64,000 bases of DNA from Kingdonia uniflora (lineage: Eukaryota > Streptophyta > Magnoliopsida > Ranunculales > Circaeasteraceae), in assembly GCA_014058105.1 (NCBI GenBank), contig JACGCM010001659.1:1798001-1862000 (forward strand). The letters run 5' to 3'. Position numbers and translations under genes: made by a program. How positions within the stretch are numbered: the stretch's first letter is position 1; every line of letters begins with the position of its first letter. The notes beneath the pieces were generated by a model. It was not told the DNA's origin. It ran no database searches and was given only the letters and a program-made list of their open reading frames with translations. Below, piece after piece: positions 35,441-47,815 of the stretch.

Positions 35441-36340
35441 GTTCTTCATTATCTATTGGGGTGCTCATGATGGGAAACTTCCCCAAATAGGTTTTGAGAT
35501 CTTGAAAAGCTGCCTCGCATTCTGATGTCCATTAAACCTCTGCATTTGGCTAAACTTTTCCTCGTATGATACAACCGTAGAGTAATAGGAACAGCCAATG
35601 ACAGCGGTCTGAAGATTTTGAAACGAAACGATTGATAGCGGCAATTTTGTCAGCAATTCTCTAAACGTCTTTCATCATATTTGGAAATGACATGTCGAGG
35701 AGAACCCGAATCTGATCTGGATCAGCCTCAATCCCCTTCTTGCAGATGAGGTGGCCTAAAAATCGACCTGAATGTAGTTCAAATTAATACTTATCAGGAT
35801 TGAGACGCATCATCTAAGATCGAAGTATGTTGGATATTGTCTTGAGATCTAAAATGTGATTGATGGACTGTACGCTCTTGCACAAGAGATTGTCAATGTA
35901 GACTTCCACGACTTTCCCGAGATGTACTTTGAACATAGTAGTCATCAATCATTGATAAGTTGTACCTGCGTTCTTGAGTCCGAAGGGCATGACTTTGTAA
36001 TAATAAAGTCATCTTTTAGTGTTGAAAGTGGTCTTTTCTTGATCTTCATCCAATAGTGGAATCTGATTATATCCTGAAGCAGCGTCCATTATAGATAGAA
36101 GTTCATGGCCTGCTGTGGAATGAAGGATCTGATGAATGTAGGGAAGAAGAAAACTATCCTTTGGAGTATGCTTGTTAAGATCGGTGAAATCTACACAAAT
36201 GTGGTCATTTCCATTCTTTTTTGGAACAACGACAATGTTAGAAATCCAATCTGGATACTTGGCTTCTCGAATGAATCCTACTTTGATCAATTTCTCGATC
36301 TCCATGTTAACTTTATCTCAAAGTTGTGGTGATAGGCATC
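35440..36340 (-). pseudogene. Tat reverse transcriptase, decayed
   Basis: It reads EIEKLIKVGFIREAKYPDWI, SNIVVVPKKNGNDHICVDFT, DLNKHTPKDSFLLPYIHQIL and LLSIMDAASGYNQIPLLDED. The catalytic YVDD/YIDD box near 35895 reads VEVYIDNLLCKS, so its second Asp is replaced by Asn. This is followed by LNPDKY and GRFLGHLICKKGIEADPDQI. The gene would copy element RNA into DNA. Several stops and the active-site change make it inactive. Confidence 0.82.
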
Positions 36341-36659
36341 GCTATTTTTATTTGACTGTGGTAGTGTTGATGTTGATTGCCAATTTGTAACATGCCTTGG
36401 CCGAATTGACCCCTGACATTTCTTCGAAAGACCACGCAAAAACATTTGTATTTAGTCGTAAGAACTAGATGAGAACATCTTTTTCATGCTGAATCAGCTT
36501 AGTACCGATAAAAGTACCTCTGTTGGGTCCATCAATGTTGATATATTCGATGGGATCCTCCATGGAAGACTGATCATCAGGGTGATAAGCTTACTGTAAT
36601 TGCGATGCAGCATACTTGTTGGAGGAATCTAGAATTACAGAGACAGTATTTTCGTAAGC

Positions 36660-37430
36660 TCAAGAAAGCTTTTGACTACCTCTAATTTCATAGATACCAT
36701 CGTTGTGTTTAAAGCAGAGTGCTTGATGATAGGTGGAAGCGATTGCTTCCATGTTATGAATCCAGCAACGGTCCATAATCCTGAGATAACGAGATTTGGA
36801 ATTGATTACATAGAAGATGACGTCAATGGTGGCTGGTCCTACGGTAATAGGTAAGACGACCTTCCCTACTCGCTCTTCTTTATAACCATTGAATCCACTG
36901 ATATCGGTTTCACTTTGAATGACTTGATCGCCCAATCCCATTTGGTCGATAGTGCTCTGAAAGCGGATCTCAATACCGCTGCCAATAACGATCATCATTG
37001 TGTGTATGACAAACTTCTTCATCCTGAGCATTATGACTAACGCACTATGATATGGAAATTTGACATGGCTAGTATCGCAATCTTTGAATGATATTCCAGG
37101 TCGGCGATTGCTCGACTTAGGCAAAAGTTTGGCTTCTTTGTCTTGAGGTGTGAGATCGCAGCATTCTGATATTCTTCTGCACTTGAATCTGTTAGAGTTG
37201 GTGATCTGATTGATCTCGATCATGTTGTTATGGCGCATATGGTAAAGATGCTTCTCCTCAGCTTGATCTTCGACCTGGACAACTTCAAGTTGCTTCTTAT
37301 AGCTGCCATCCTTGTATGATTCCAGGTCGACAATATATTCAAGCATCCGTCCCTCTTTGAAAATGTACTCGAGCAACATTTGTAAAGCATAACAATTGTC
37401 AGTAGAATGATGGTTTACCTTATGGTGCAT
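36660..37430 (-). pseudogene. Tat gag end and aspartic protease, decayed
   Basis: The open frame covers a gag/protease junction (MHHKVNHHSTDNCYALQMLL) and then a retropepsin-like domain with HSALVIMLRMKKFVIHTMMI. The active-site DTGS is changed to VIGS, so the catalytic Asp is lost. It continues with LPITVGPATIDVIFYVINSK. The protease would normally cut the gag-pol polyprotein. Confidence 0.7.
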
Positions 37431-37439
37431 GCAGTACGG

Positions 37440-38075
37440 GTGGCTCTCGATTGGTTATAATGGTTGGGAGAGACGGCAGAGCTAATCCTTTGTGAGGATT
37501 GAAAAAATTATGGAGATTCGAACATTCATCTTTAGGAGAACTGGTTTGAATTGTGAACCGCTTTTCCGAGGGTTGCCAGTTTTTCCCTTGGTATGCTTAT
37601 GGTAATCCACAATACGATTGAGAAGCTTTTAGTTAGTAGAGAAACACGAAGAACACCAATTGGTTTGGAAAAAATAAAGAATTCGATTACTAAAACGCAA
37701 TAATTGCAAAAAGAATCTCTCAAACCCTAGGCTTCTCTCAGAACTCTTTTCAAATCTAACATAACCTAGAAAATAACCTAAGTTCCCTTTATATACTAGA
37801 GAACTCAAAAATCATAAAAGAACGGATCTTAAGGCAAAACAACGCCTGAGATTCAAAAACAACGCCAAAATCGTTGGAATGAACTAGGGAGTCGTTCGAA
37901 CGACTTTACACCTAATTGGTCTAAATCCTAGAAAAGTATACCAACTCGTTCGAACGACACTCAACTTTGTTCGAAAGACATATGGCTCTAGGCCAAATTT
38001 CCATAGGACATGTCAACTCGTTCGAACGATACTCAACTTCGTTCGAACAACTTTTACAAATCTTCAAATAACTCT
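37440..38075. repeat. insertion in the Tat gag region with a palindromic motif
   Basis: Gag coding similarity stops near 37440 and resumes near 38080. The intervening AT-rich block has LTR-like traits (a TATATA stretch near 37793). At 37890-38060 it has five copies of a palindrome related to GTCGTTCGAACGAC, arranged partly as two matching pairs (CTCGTTCGAACGA then CAACTTTGTTCGAA / CAACTTCGTTCGAA). It may be a solo LTR or a small element; no target duplication was identified. Confidence 0.5.
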
Positions 38076-38079
38076 AGAT

Positions 38080-39390
38080 CCTCCTGGATTTTATGGTCAC
38101 CCTACTCCTTCTTTGGTTCAGTATTTCAATTTGTAGATGGACCTTTCGTGGTAAGGACGAATTTAGTAGATTTATGCCTTTCGGACATCATTCTTTCCAG
38201 GTCGACGTAACTATTGACCTTGGTGATCATATCATTCAAGGTCGTAGGTTTGTTGAGAAAGATGTGTTCTTTGGCTTTGCAGTCAAGCTGGAGTACGTTG
38301 GTGAAAGCAGTAACAACAGTTTTTTGATCAAGATTGTCCACTTTACGCGCAGCTCCAAGAACTTCTTTACAAATGCTTCAAGCTTCTCTCCGTTGGACTG
38401 TTTGAGACTAATAGGAGAATATAAATTTTCTTCTTTGTCTCTGTTGTAAGCATACGTCTTGATGAATTACTTCTACAACTGGTCGAACCATCGGAGTGGT
38501 TCCTGCTATAAACTTGTGGCAAACAGACGGCAGAGAATGTGGTTGAGATTAGAGTACAACCCCAATGAATCATAGTATTACTGAATGTGCTCCTTGGGAT
38601 CAGTACCCTTGTATTTGTAAATTTTTGGAGTATGGAAACCTTTCGAAATATCCATATCTAATAGTTCTTTGGCAATTAGACTTCCTTGTAACTTGGTAAG
38701 GTCGTCAGTAGTTCCCAGAACTTGTGCTTTGATCAACTCCATAATACGTTGGTTCATATGCTCCTGTATGACATAGTGACGGGTCGGCTGAGTGACTTGA
38801 CGAGGAGGTTACGGGTTATGAGTAACCGGTACCTTCACTCATACGATCTCGTGCTGGAACTCGAGGCTGAGGTCTCTATTCTTCCTCTTGATGTATGGAA
38901 CATCGGTGACCTCGGCTGACTTCAGATTGAATCTCTCCCCCCAATGAATGAAAGGTTGAGGTTCATTCCGAATATGTCTAAAAATAGCTTTGTTGGTGGC
39001 TCCTTGAGGTCCCAATCTTTCTCACGCATAAACTTGAGAGGCTTCTGGCACCTGATCACGATCTCGTGTTGGAGGAACCTGCTGAGTATTCTGTAGAGCT
39101 TGTAAGGCAGTTTGTATTGTTATCATCTAATCTTCATGTCGTTTGAGCGCTGTCAAACGAGCTTGTCGTTCAGCGTCGAGCTCTTTCTCACAGAGTTCGC
39201 GGTCGCAAGTTAATAGTTGTTTGAGCTCGTTGCGCTTCTCCGTTATAGTGTTGAGATTCGCTCGTAGTTCTGTAAGTTGCTCTGACTCAATTGAGAGATC
39301 GAGATGGACTTCGATAGCTGGTCGCCTGGATGTAACTATGATTAAAATATTGGAGTAGAGTGATTGAATGCCTTAGGATATCGTGGAAAT
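38080..39390 (-). pseudogene. Tat gag, decayed
   Basis: The minus strand reads a coiled-coil N-terminus (IEVHLDLSIESEQLTELRAN, then ELDAERQARLTALKRHED). Later come FHTPKIYKYKGTDPKEHIQ, QEPLRWFDQL, and FVKKFLELRVKWTI, then DCKAKEHIFLNKPTTLNDMI. This is the order of a plant Gypsy retrotransposon gag (structural protein forming virus-like particles). Numerous stops, for example near 39130 and 38585, show it is dead. Confidence 0.75.
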
Positions 39391-39397
39391 AATTTTT

Positions 39398-39417
39398 TTC
39401 CCACAGACGAGGCCAAA
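39398..39417 (-). promoter_or_regulatory. Tat primer binding site
   Basis: Next to the 5' LTR end (CATTACA on the minus strand) lies TTTGGCCTCGTCTGTGGG. This closely resembles TTTGGCGCCGTCTGTGGG, common in plant Tat/Gypsy elements at this position. The tRNA used was not determined. Confidence 0.72.
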
Positions 39418-40035
39418 TGTAATGGCCTAATTCGGTGAGCTCGACATGGCCTAGAATTAGTCCTTACACCAATGTACTTGTGACCAAAATCTAATAAATA
39501 AGAAATAACACAAATATTTAGGGTGAAAAACCTATGAATAGGTTAAAAACTACGACCTTGTGTTGAGGGTTTTGTAATAGTGACGTTTATTGCTTGAGGC
39601 GGATGATATCTTATTACAAGTTATTTCTAGACATAGAAATGCATGATCTTATGAATAAGAATTTTGAAGTGTTGAGAATCTTAGAAAATATAGTTTTCTT
39701 GGTGATTTCTCGTATTCTTTTCTTGGCCCCTGTCTCTTCTGGAACTTTTTCTTTATATAGGCATCTTCTGCAATTCTTTATCGTGTTACAGCACGTTCTC
39801 CGAACAATGTGGTTAGTGGTTGTTGACTGAGTAACTGCTGAGTTCGTGAGAGACTAGTGGTTTAGACTTGTTCAGGGTTTTTGGTTTGAGCTCGACCCAC
39901 GTTTATTATCAGTTTGTGAAGTATGTGGCGGTGCTGACCGTAGAAGTCTTGTGGAGAATGCGTGAGTCTGATATAGAGGTAATTCAAACTGGAGACAGCT
40001 CAATTTTAAGTGAGATCGAGGGATATGCCCCTATA
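39418..40035 (-). repeat. Tat element 5' LTR
   Basis: This 618-bp repeat starts TATAGGGGCATATCCCTCG (minus strand, from 40035) and ends GGCCATTACA at 39418, followed by the primer binding site. It is the more complete of the two LTRs. Visible mismatches to the other copy indicate an old insertion. Confidence 0.85.
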
Positions 40036-40158
40036 GCCTTAATCCAACGTTATTTGTCTATAGAGAATAGATCACGCTAAAATCACAAAGGAAGATTGGA
40101 ATACATCACTTTGCTCTTTTGTTATTCTCACTTAGAAATAGTTGTTACTGTCATCAAA

Positions 40159-40237
40159 GGAGAAGGATTCCCCTACACACCCAAATAGCTACACACCTCT
40201 TACACTCTCTCCTCACCACACACCAATCTGACGTGGC
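40159..40237 (+). repeat. MULE left terminal inverted repeat
   Basis: 79 bp pairing with 54077-54155 in reverse complement at about 85% identity by eye. Immediately outside is the first copy of the duplication GTCATCAAA. Confidence 0.9.
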
Positions 40238-40754
40238 ATCTCCTTCAATTATTTTTAAGCGGGGAAAATGGTATGACGTGGATAAATTTGAAAAAAAAAC
40301 TGCTCTCCGTGACTCACTCCCGCAACTCACTCGCAACTCACTCTCACTCTCACTCACAGACTGTCTCTCTCTCTTTCTATCTATCAACTCTCTTCCCACT
40401 TAATAACTCCGACAATTCGCCCACATTCACTCTCTCCCTCAGTCACTCTCTCTCTCACAACTCGTTATCTTCCGGTGATTGTAAACCTCAGAGTACTACC
40501 CTCATACACCGCATTTAGAAGCTAAAAATCAGAGGACTCTCATCATAGATGTGATTTTGATTGACAAGGTAATCGAATGCATTATCTTGAAAGGATGACT
40601 ATTCCCAATTATTATTTTTTGTTTAAAATTTCCCGCGCAATCCGTTACGCCTTTTTTTGTTTGTTTCTTTTACCAAATTTTGGACAAATTTTTGTAAATT
40701 TTAGGATTAAGTAGAAAATTGACAAATTGCTCACTCTAGGTTGGGTAAAAAAGG

Positions 40755-41025
40755 GAAAATTGTCGATGTCTGATTAATTGACAATTATTACTATTATTTT
40801 GAGGAAATAATTGTCGAATGTGGATAATTTTAGAACGTAGTGTCGATACATGTGTTGTTCAACAATTAATATTGTCGATACATGTGTTGTTCGCCAATTA
40901 ATATTGTCGATACTTCTAAAATCGACAATTTGTAGTTAAAATTTGTCGATTATTTTTTCTCATCAACAATTTTGCAATGATTAAATGTCGATGATTAGAA
41001 TGGTCGACAATTTTTAACAATAACA
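40755..41025. repeat. TTGTCGA motif cluster A
   Basis: About nine exact TGTCGA/TCGACA cores, in both orientations, plus degenerate forms such as TTGACAATT. It lies in the leader between the left terminus and the first ATG at 41088, probably in a 5' leader intron (acceptor TATGCAG at 41081-41087). Confidence 0.85.
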
Positions 41026-42719
41026 ATTTCTGTGCTTAAACTGATTCAATGCGTTTCTCAGTACCTAATTTGAGTTTCTTATGCAGGATGTCACCAAAGC
41101 AGAAAGTCCCAAAGAAGATACGCCCAACAGCCTCACATCAAAAGAGGTTAATTGAAGAATGAGAAGATCCCTCGCATCCAAATTTTAATCAACCTCCTTG
41201 CATGCCTGTCAAAAGGAGCATAACTGATCCTACTAGGGCAGAAGAAAGTGGGAGTGTCCCTCAGGTGGCAGTCACACCTGAAGAAGTCCAGGATGTTGAA
41301 AGTCCTTCTACAAGTGGGGGTGATTCACAAGCATCTGTTTCTAGTAAAAATTATTTCTATCCCAATGCAACATCTCCTGCGAGAGATACTCCGCAGTATG
41401 AACCTTTTCTAAACCCTGCAGTTGAGGTCCAAGAACAGGGTACAAAAACCACTGACGAAGAAGGTATCCAGGATGACAACAACGATGACTCAAGTGAGTC
41501 AGAGGTAGACGAATATGGCCCTTGGGGCACCAGTTTGTTGACGAGCATCCAGACACACAAAGCGAAAACTCTAGCTCTTGGACAGGTAATCCCATGTTTT
41601 AGTACCCAATTATTTTAGTCTACATCCCAATTCATGCAATGTTCCCATGTTCCTTTGAATTATTTTTAGACAATGATTTTATTAATGGATTATATTATAT
41701 TGTGTTTACAGGACCTCGGCTGTCTACGGGTGTTTCACCACAGTCCTACTTGGGACATTGGGAAGAAGGGGGAGAAGGTCCCAACTTTGGTGGAACTGCA
41801 AGGGCTTGGCAGAATTAGAGCCATTTCGTACACACTACAGCGCAGCATTGATTATAGCTTTCGCCGAGCGTTGGCATCCATAGACCAACAATTTTCATTT
41901 CAAATAGGGCGAGATTACTATCACGTTGGAAGATGTGTGGAGATTAATTGGGTTGAGAGTTGGCGGTGATATGACAGTTGTTCAGGGGAAGTAGTGAGCA
42001 ACTAATGTCAAACAAGTTTTTAGAGACTATTTTTACCAAAGCGATCAAGTTTACCTTGATCTCAAGGCTGGAGGTGCAGGCATATCTCTTTCACTGGTGA
42101 AGATAGTCGATTTCTTCGCCTCCAAGGTTGGAACAAATACAGCAGCAGAGGCATCATCTTCCTCTGAACCCCCAAGATTGTCCTCTCGAGCAGTTGCCAA
42201 AGCATACATGTTGTACGTTTTAGGAGCCTTTCTTTTCCCTAAGAAGAAAGGGACTGATGTGTCGCCAAAGTTTCTGAATTTCTATGAGTCCAAGAATTCA
42301 GATATTACATGGTCATGGGGAGCTACGACCTTGGCTTACCTGTATTACAGCTTAGGCACTTTTTCGAGAGTGAATGCTAAAGCTCTTGCATGCTGTACTA
42401 CATTGCTAGAGGTGAGTGTATGCATACATTTTTTGATTTCGTTGATGGTCTGTTGCTTTCTTTACGTTTTAATTGAAGGTTTATTAATTGTTACAGTCCT
42501 GGATATTCAAGCACTTTCCGAAACTCCCTGGAATTCCAAAACCAAATGATTCCCGTGCTCCTGAGTATTGTACAAGGTGGTCTTGGAGTAGAACGACAAG
42601 CGAAAGATCTAGGCAAAAAGCTTTGAAGATATTTAGAGAATCGTTGGACAACTATAAGCTTGAGGATGTAAGTTCCCATTAACTTTGTTGGATTAATTTA
42701 CTAGACATTTATAGAAACT

Positions 42720-43075
42720 CTTTGTCGAGAATTTATAGTTCAATTGAAATTGTCAAAAATTAGAACTTATTGACAATTTATTATTCAGTAATTGTCGATT
42801 ATATGAATTTCGACAATTTCTTATGTACTATATTGTTGAGCAATTTATAAATCGATAATTAATCAATCATTTATTGTCGAGGAATTTAGAAATTAACAAT
42901 TAAGCAATCATTTAATGTCGATTATATGCCTAATCGACAATTTCTCATATACTATATTGTCGAGGAATTTAGAAATCGACAATTAATAAATCATTTATTG
43001 TTGATTACATGCATAATCGACAATTGATATTATAACTAATTATTGATCCTCCTTGCGTCGACATAATGTTATCTC
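42720..43075. repeat. TTGTCGA motif cluster B
   Basis: About ten exact cores in the 458-bp intron 42668-43125. Several form hairpin-like pairs, such as ATTGTCGATTATATGAATTT followed by CGACAAT. A longer unit with TATATTGTCGAGGAATTTAG is partly tandemly repeated. Confidence 0.88.
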
Positions 43076-43939
43076 ACTCAGTGGAAATCTGAAAAAATTA
43101 ATTTGCCTTTTCTATCGTGTTATAGGTCGTCTGGGACCTGTACTTGGAGAAGAGAGCAGACAGACATGTGTTCAAGAAAGTTGCTAGTTTCAACGGCTTT
43201 ATTCTTAGTCCTAAACACATTGAGGCATACTATCCTGACAGAGTACAGTGCCAGTTCAACTGAAGGCAATATGTGCCTAGGAACCCTATTTGTCTCGAGG
43301 GTAGCGGTTTGCATTTTGCTGTTCAACCATGTGCATACAAACTTAAGTATGAATGGGCAGATCTATTCTCTGAAGGGAAATGGAAGGAATCTTTAATTAC
43401 AGCGAGGGGGAGAAAAGTACATGATGGAATCTCTGCTTGTGTTGAAGGATACTTTGAATGGTTCAAAGAAGTTTCATTCACCAAACTTTGCCCTAGTACT
43501 GTTAATCTTGACGAAATGATGATGGGAGGATATTGGGCGAGGGTGGTGGTGGGAGTGTTGGTGTTGGGAGTCCTGTTTGGGGGTGGTGGTGTTGGGAGTC
43601 TTGTTGGGGGTGATGTTGGTGGTGGTTTTTCGCAATGTGAACATGTGAGTATTGTTGTTATATTGTTTGCCCCTTGGAGTAGTACATTTGTTGCTTCTTC
43701 CTCTAATATGTTTATACTCTTTTACAGGTTCAGTGCCAAAATGAAGATATCATCTTTCGTTTGGAAGAGGAGATCTCCAACTTGAAGTTAGAGAAGGAGG
43801 TGGCATAATCAAAATTTCTTGAGGCTATCAAGTTGAAAGTAGGCACAGACTCTCCTCAGCTTTTAACTAATATTGCCATACTAGTACTCACATTCATTGC
43901 AAGTTTTTTTTCAAGTGAAGTTCAAATGCATTATAGTCA

Positions 43940-44055
43940 ATTTTTGTCGATTATAAGAAAAAAATTGACAATTTATTATGATTTATTGTCGATACTAAAA
44001 AAGTCGACAATAAACATGCTAATTAATTGTTGATTACTTATAAAATCGACAATTT
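43940..44055. repeat. TTGTCGA motif cluster C
   Basis: Four exact cores and three near matches in the intron 43839-44112, including TTGTCGATACTAAAAAAG followed by TCGACAATAA, a perfect-arm hairpin. Confidence 0.85.
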
Positions 44056-44610
44056 GTCCTTACTCAATGAAAATCTGTTTGTCACTTAAATTAATTTGCT
44101 TTGACAATACAGACAGATGAATATGAAAGATTAAAAGAGTCAAATGACAGCTTGAAAGCCGACCTTCAGGCGAAGCAAGTGGTCGACTCGATATGCGGGA
44201 AAGACTTCATCGAAACAAAAAAGAAGTTGAATGACAATGTATTCGTAGTTTGTTTTCCCTTAGTTCATCATGTTTACCATTCCCTCCTTTCTGTGTTGTT
44301 CATAGATGCCATACATGTTTGTTATCAGAACTTGGAGTGCAGTTCACTGAAGGAAACCAATAAGTTGTCAAAAGATGTTTCTTCGTTAAAAAAGAAGCTT
44401 GCAGATTTGAACTTACAATTACAAAAGATAGTAAGTACTATGAAGGTCTCTACTATTAATGTGAATGACAAACATGTTTATTAGCGATTACAGATTTATT
44501 GGGAAAGTACTCATTTATGATTGATAATAGGTGGATGAGTGTGAGAGCCTGCTTTTATCAATGAGAAGTTGATGGATAAAGTTGCAAATCTGCAACCACA
44601 ACCTTTAGCG

Positions 44611-47341
44611 GTGAGTAGGAAATTTATATTACATTTTAGAGGACTTGTATCAAGACAAACTCTTTTCGATGAGTCTCTCGAGACAACAAAAAAAAATAAA
44701 AAATGTGAGATTTAAGGGCCACGATTGAATTACAGCTATCCTAAACTACTCCAGAAATAACTGCTGAAAACTTTCCTCCCTACCTCTCTTTATATTACAC
44801 ATACATCCTATTGCTCGTTTAAGTTTTAACAAGTGGTTCCATAAATGACACCCAAGTCACTTAGAAGACCCAACTATTGTAAAAACTGAATACCCAAATC
44901 TCTCTCATTGGTTCAAGCTGTCGTGTCTCTATCATTCTCCTCTCAAATTCAACATCCCCAAACACGCCCATTCCTTTCTTTCTCTCTCTCTCTCTCTCTC
45001 TAAGCCTTGAAGATTTGTATTGTTTCAGGTAAACAAGTACAAGCCAAACTGAACAAAACAATGATTCGGCGCAAGACTCTTCGTAGAAGGCAGTGAAGAA
45101 TTTCAAGTAGATGTATTCAAGAAACTTGAGAAGAAGAAGATTTTGAGTAAAATAGAGGACTAGGGGTTATTGAGTTTGCTTTAAAGGGGTTTTCTCCAGC
45201 TGCACTTTCATCGTTGGCATTGTCACATTTTGTGGCAGCGATCGGCGTGATTGTGTTGGTGTCGGATGATTCATGGGCGTTGGTGGTGGCAGGTTGTTTG
45301 GTGTTAGTGCGATTGGGCTGTTCGTTGGGTCTATTGTTTTGGATGGGTTGCAAGAGGCGAACTAGGATGCTTCAAGGTGTGTATTTACGATTAATGGTTA
45401 TAATTGGTTTACTATTTAATGGGTTTAATTTGATTTTGGGTAGTTTTTTTGCTTTCCTCGACATGATGATTTTGGGTAGAAGTAACCTTACAAATTGTAT
45501 TTGCAATAGTGTCTTCTTCTGTACCCGGTACTACGAATTGCGATGGGTGGCTATTACCTCCAATCAATCAGTTTGGAACAAAATTCATGTTCGAGATGTG
45601 CATCCAATAAATCTATTTGTTTAGTAGGCATACCTTTTACGTTTTTTCTACTTCGATGGTGAGACAATATAGCTTTTAAGTTTTCATCCCTGTGTATGTG
45701 AGTTTGTCCCCCAAAAATTACAAGCAGTATTGTGTTCTCTCTTCCCAATCTCCACATTTTAGTTTAGATCCATTACCACTTTGTTGAAGAACTATTGTAC
45801 ATTCAGTTTATATTCCAAAATTATTATTCTTTTTTTCTTTCTACCAGGTACGGTGGTGAATGAGGTTTAAATGACCAATGTTTAAGGAGTGCATTCTTCT
45901 CCAATATGTGCTTCCTTTTGTGGGTTTGTACTATTTATGGACGGGGTTAGTATGGACAAAGTTTACACATCATTCATGTGCAAGTTTGCTCAAATCTGCG
46001 ATTCTCTTATCATTTTTGTTACTTTATGATGTAACGACCAGAACTAATTAATCATTTCCTTTTTCACCTATTTGACTATTTTGATAAAATTGGAACAATT
46101 TATTCATTTGATATACTATTCTGACATGGTTTTCAACATCTTCGCACATTATGAATCATATGTAAATTACTCTTTGGCTTCATCTTAGAGTGAAAGTGGA
46201 TCAATTGATATGGGTTAGTTTCAGTATTGGAGCTGGAGTGCTTTCTACCGAGTTATTAAAGAAGACATAATCTTATGCGAATGAAAAAAATTCCCTTTCA
46301 GACTTCCAAAGGGTTACATAGTTTTACCTGAAATGATCACTAGATTGATCATGTAATATCTTTTGTTTATGGTATTTTAGATCTATGACTCATCATAATT
46401 TAGTAAAACTTAACTTTTTTTTCCTTGATCTGATGTTGCAACCTTACTATATTTGAGTTGCTTGAGTTGATCAATTTCTGTCCACTACTACTGATGGTTG
46501 AGATCGGTACATTTGCTTCATATTCTTACTAGCTTGCACTTGCAACATTACAAGAGTTTGGTTACAATACTGGCGGTTACTTTATTTTTATTAGCATGAT
46601 ACCATATAATCTTCTATTTTTAGCCTACATTTTTTTTCTTCAAAGGTTGTTAGTGAGCCTTATTATCGTTGGAGTTTCTTTTTGTTGAGAATATTGGAGT
46701 TTTTGAGCTTCAAGTGATTTGGGATCCAGGTAATTTTGAGTAGTATAAATTTTCATCATTTATCACTCTAATGGTCATGGTCTGCAGTGAAAGCAGAGTT
46801 CGAAGCCAACAACAAGTTATAGTTTTAAAATTGGACAATAGCTTCCAAAAGTGGAAATTGTCATAGTATATGAGATCTCAATGTTAGGGATATTTATTGT
46901 ATTTTGCTATTTATATTAACAATATGAAGTTTGCTTGCTCTATAATTCGTTGTCTTGAACAAAGCATAATTCATGGGGAATGTAGAACAAGTGTTAAGTT
47001 CCTTTTTATTCTTCTTAAAATTGCAACGGTTTAAAAGTGGATCAATTGACCACATTGATATCATGGGAAAATGAGGATATAGTGCTGAAATTGAAAGCGG
47101 AAGATGCATTAGCACATCGAATGAAGCTTGAAAGCATCCGGACGCATCAAATGTAATGCATATAGCACCGAAGGCGAGACGACGCATTTCTTGTGCGTAG
47201 TCACGCGTAGTACTAGTATTATATAAAGGAAGGTGAATATAGTACATCAAAACCAATATGCCATTTATTATTTATTTCTTGATGATCGTTCTTTTTACAT
47301 ACAGCTAAATCTGGTTTCACACTCAGAGGCAAATATTGTAG
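44611..47341. other. 2.7 kb intron insert with a captured gene-like segment
   Basis: This intron lies between two coiled-coil exons and is much longer than the others. It contains a CT microsatellite in a leader-like stretch (44971-45002) and a plus-strand coding-like segment near 45160-45380 with hydrophobic helices (SSLALSHFVAAIGVIVLVSD, then LVVAGCLVLVRLGCSLGLLF and WMGCKRRTRMLQG) ending at a splice-donor-like GTGTGT. The family is not recognised. The rest (45.6-47.3 kb) is AT-rich without genes. It contains no TTGTCGA cluster, which suggests it was added later. Confidence 0.5.
44971..45002 (+). repeat. CT microsatellite
   Basis: TTTCTTT followed by an uninterrupted (CT)n tract of about 11 units, in a pyrimidine-rich leader typical of plant 5' untranslated regions. 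Confidence 0.8.
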
Positions 47342-47624
47342 GAGCCGAAGATTGGAAGCAAAAGTACGACGAGTTAACCGTAAAATACGAAGAAGCACAG
47401 AGGAAGTTGAGTGTGAGAGATAGGAATATAAGTTGATTTAGATGAGAGTTTCTGTGTGAATGGATTTTTAGAGAACAATTCATTTTTTGTTAGAGGAGAT
47501 TTTTTATACCAATGGATTTTTTTATATATGTCTTTTAAATATTTTCTATTTTTTATAAATGAGTAACTATTATTCTCTGCCATGCGTATTGTGCAGTTGC
47601 TTATGTGGTTTTTTTAATTTGGAC

Positions 47625-47815
47625 ATATTATTGTCGAAATTGACAATAATGTAAGTTGTCGACAATTTTGATAATCGACAATATCAAAATTGAAAAAATC
47701 TTTTCAAATTACAAAATTGTCGAAAAAGGTATATGTTGACAATTAATTTGTCGAACCTGGTAGGTCTCGACAATATTATGTTGACAATTAATTGTCGACA
47801 AATTCAGAATTCTGT
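47625..47815. repeat. TTGTCGA motif cluster D
   Basis: About seven exact cores in the intron 47413-47888. Two are the full 10-bp palindrome TTGTCGACAA. Confidence 0.88.

Larger units (their letters stand above)
25046..40035 (-). mobile_element. Ty3/Gypsy retrotransposon of the Tat/Ogre group, decayed
   Basis: Two direct repeats (25046-25623 and 39418-40035) flank about 13.8 kb. Read on the minus strand the order is LTR, primer-binding-site-like sequence, gag, protease, reverse transcriptase, RNase H, integrase, a long 3' region, polypurine tract, LTR. The 3' region holds tandem repeats and a gene on the opposite strand. An antisense gene downstream of integrase and 3' tandem repeats are known features of the Tat/Ogre/Grande group. 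The left LTR lacks about 35 bp at its outer end, and no target duplication is seen. Gag and pol are riddled with stops. Confidence 0.85.

Noticed and set aside
36009..36390. Plus-strand frames in the reverse transcriptase region
   Set aside because: The minus strand carries clear reverse transcriptase motifs; the plus frames do not resemble any family.
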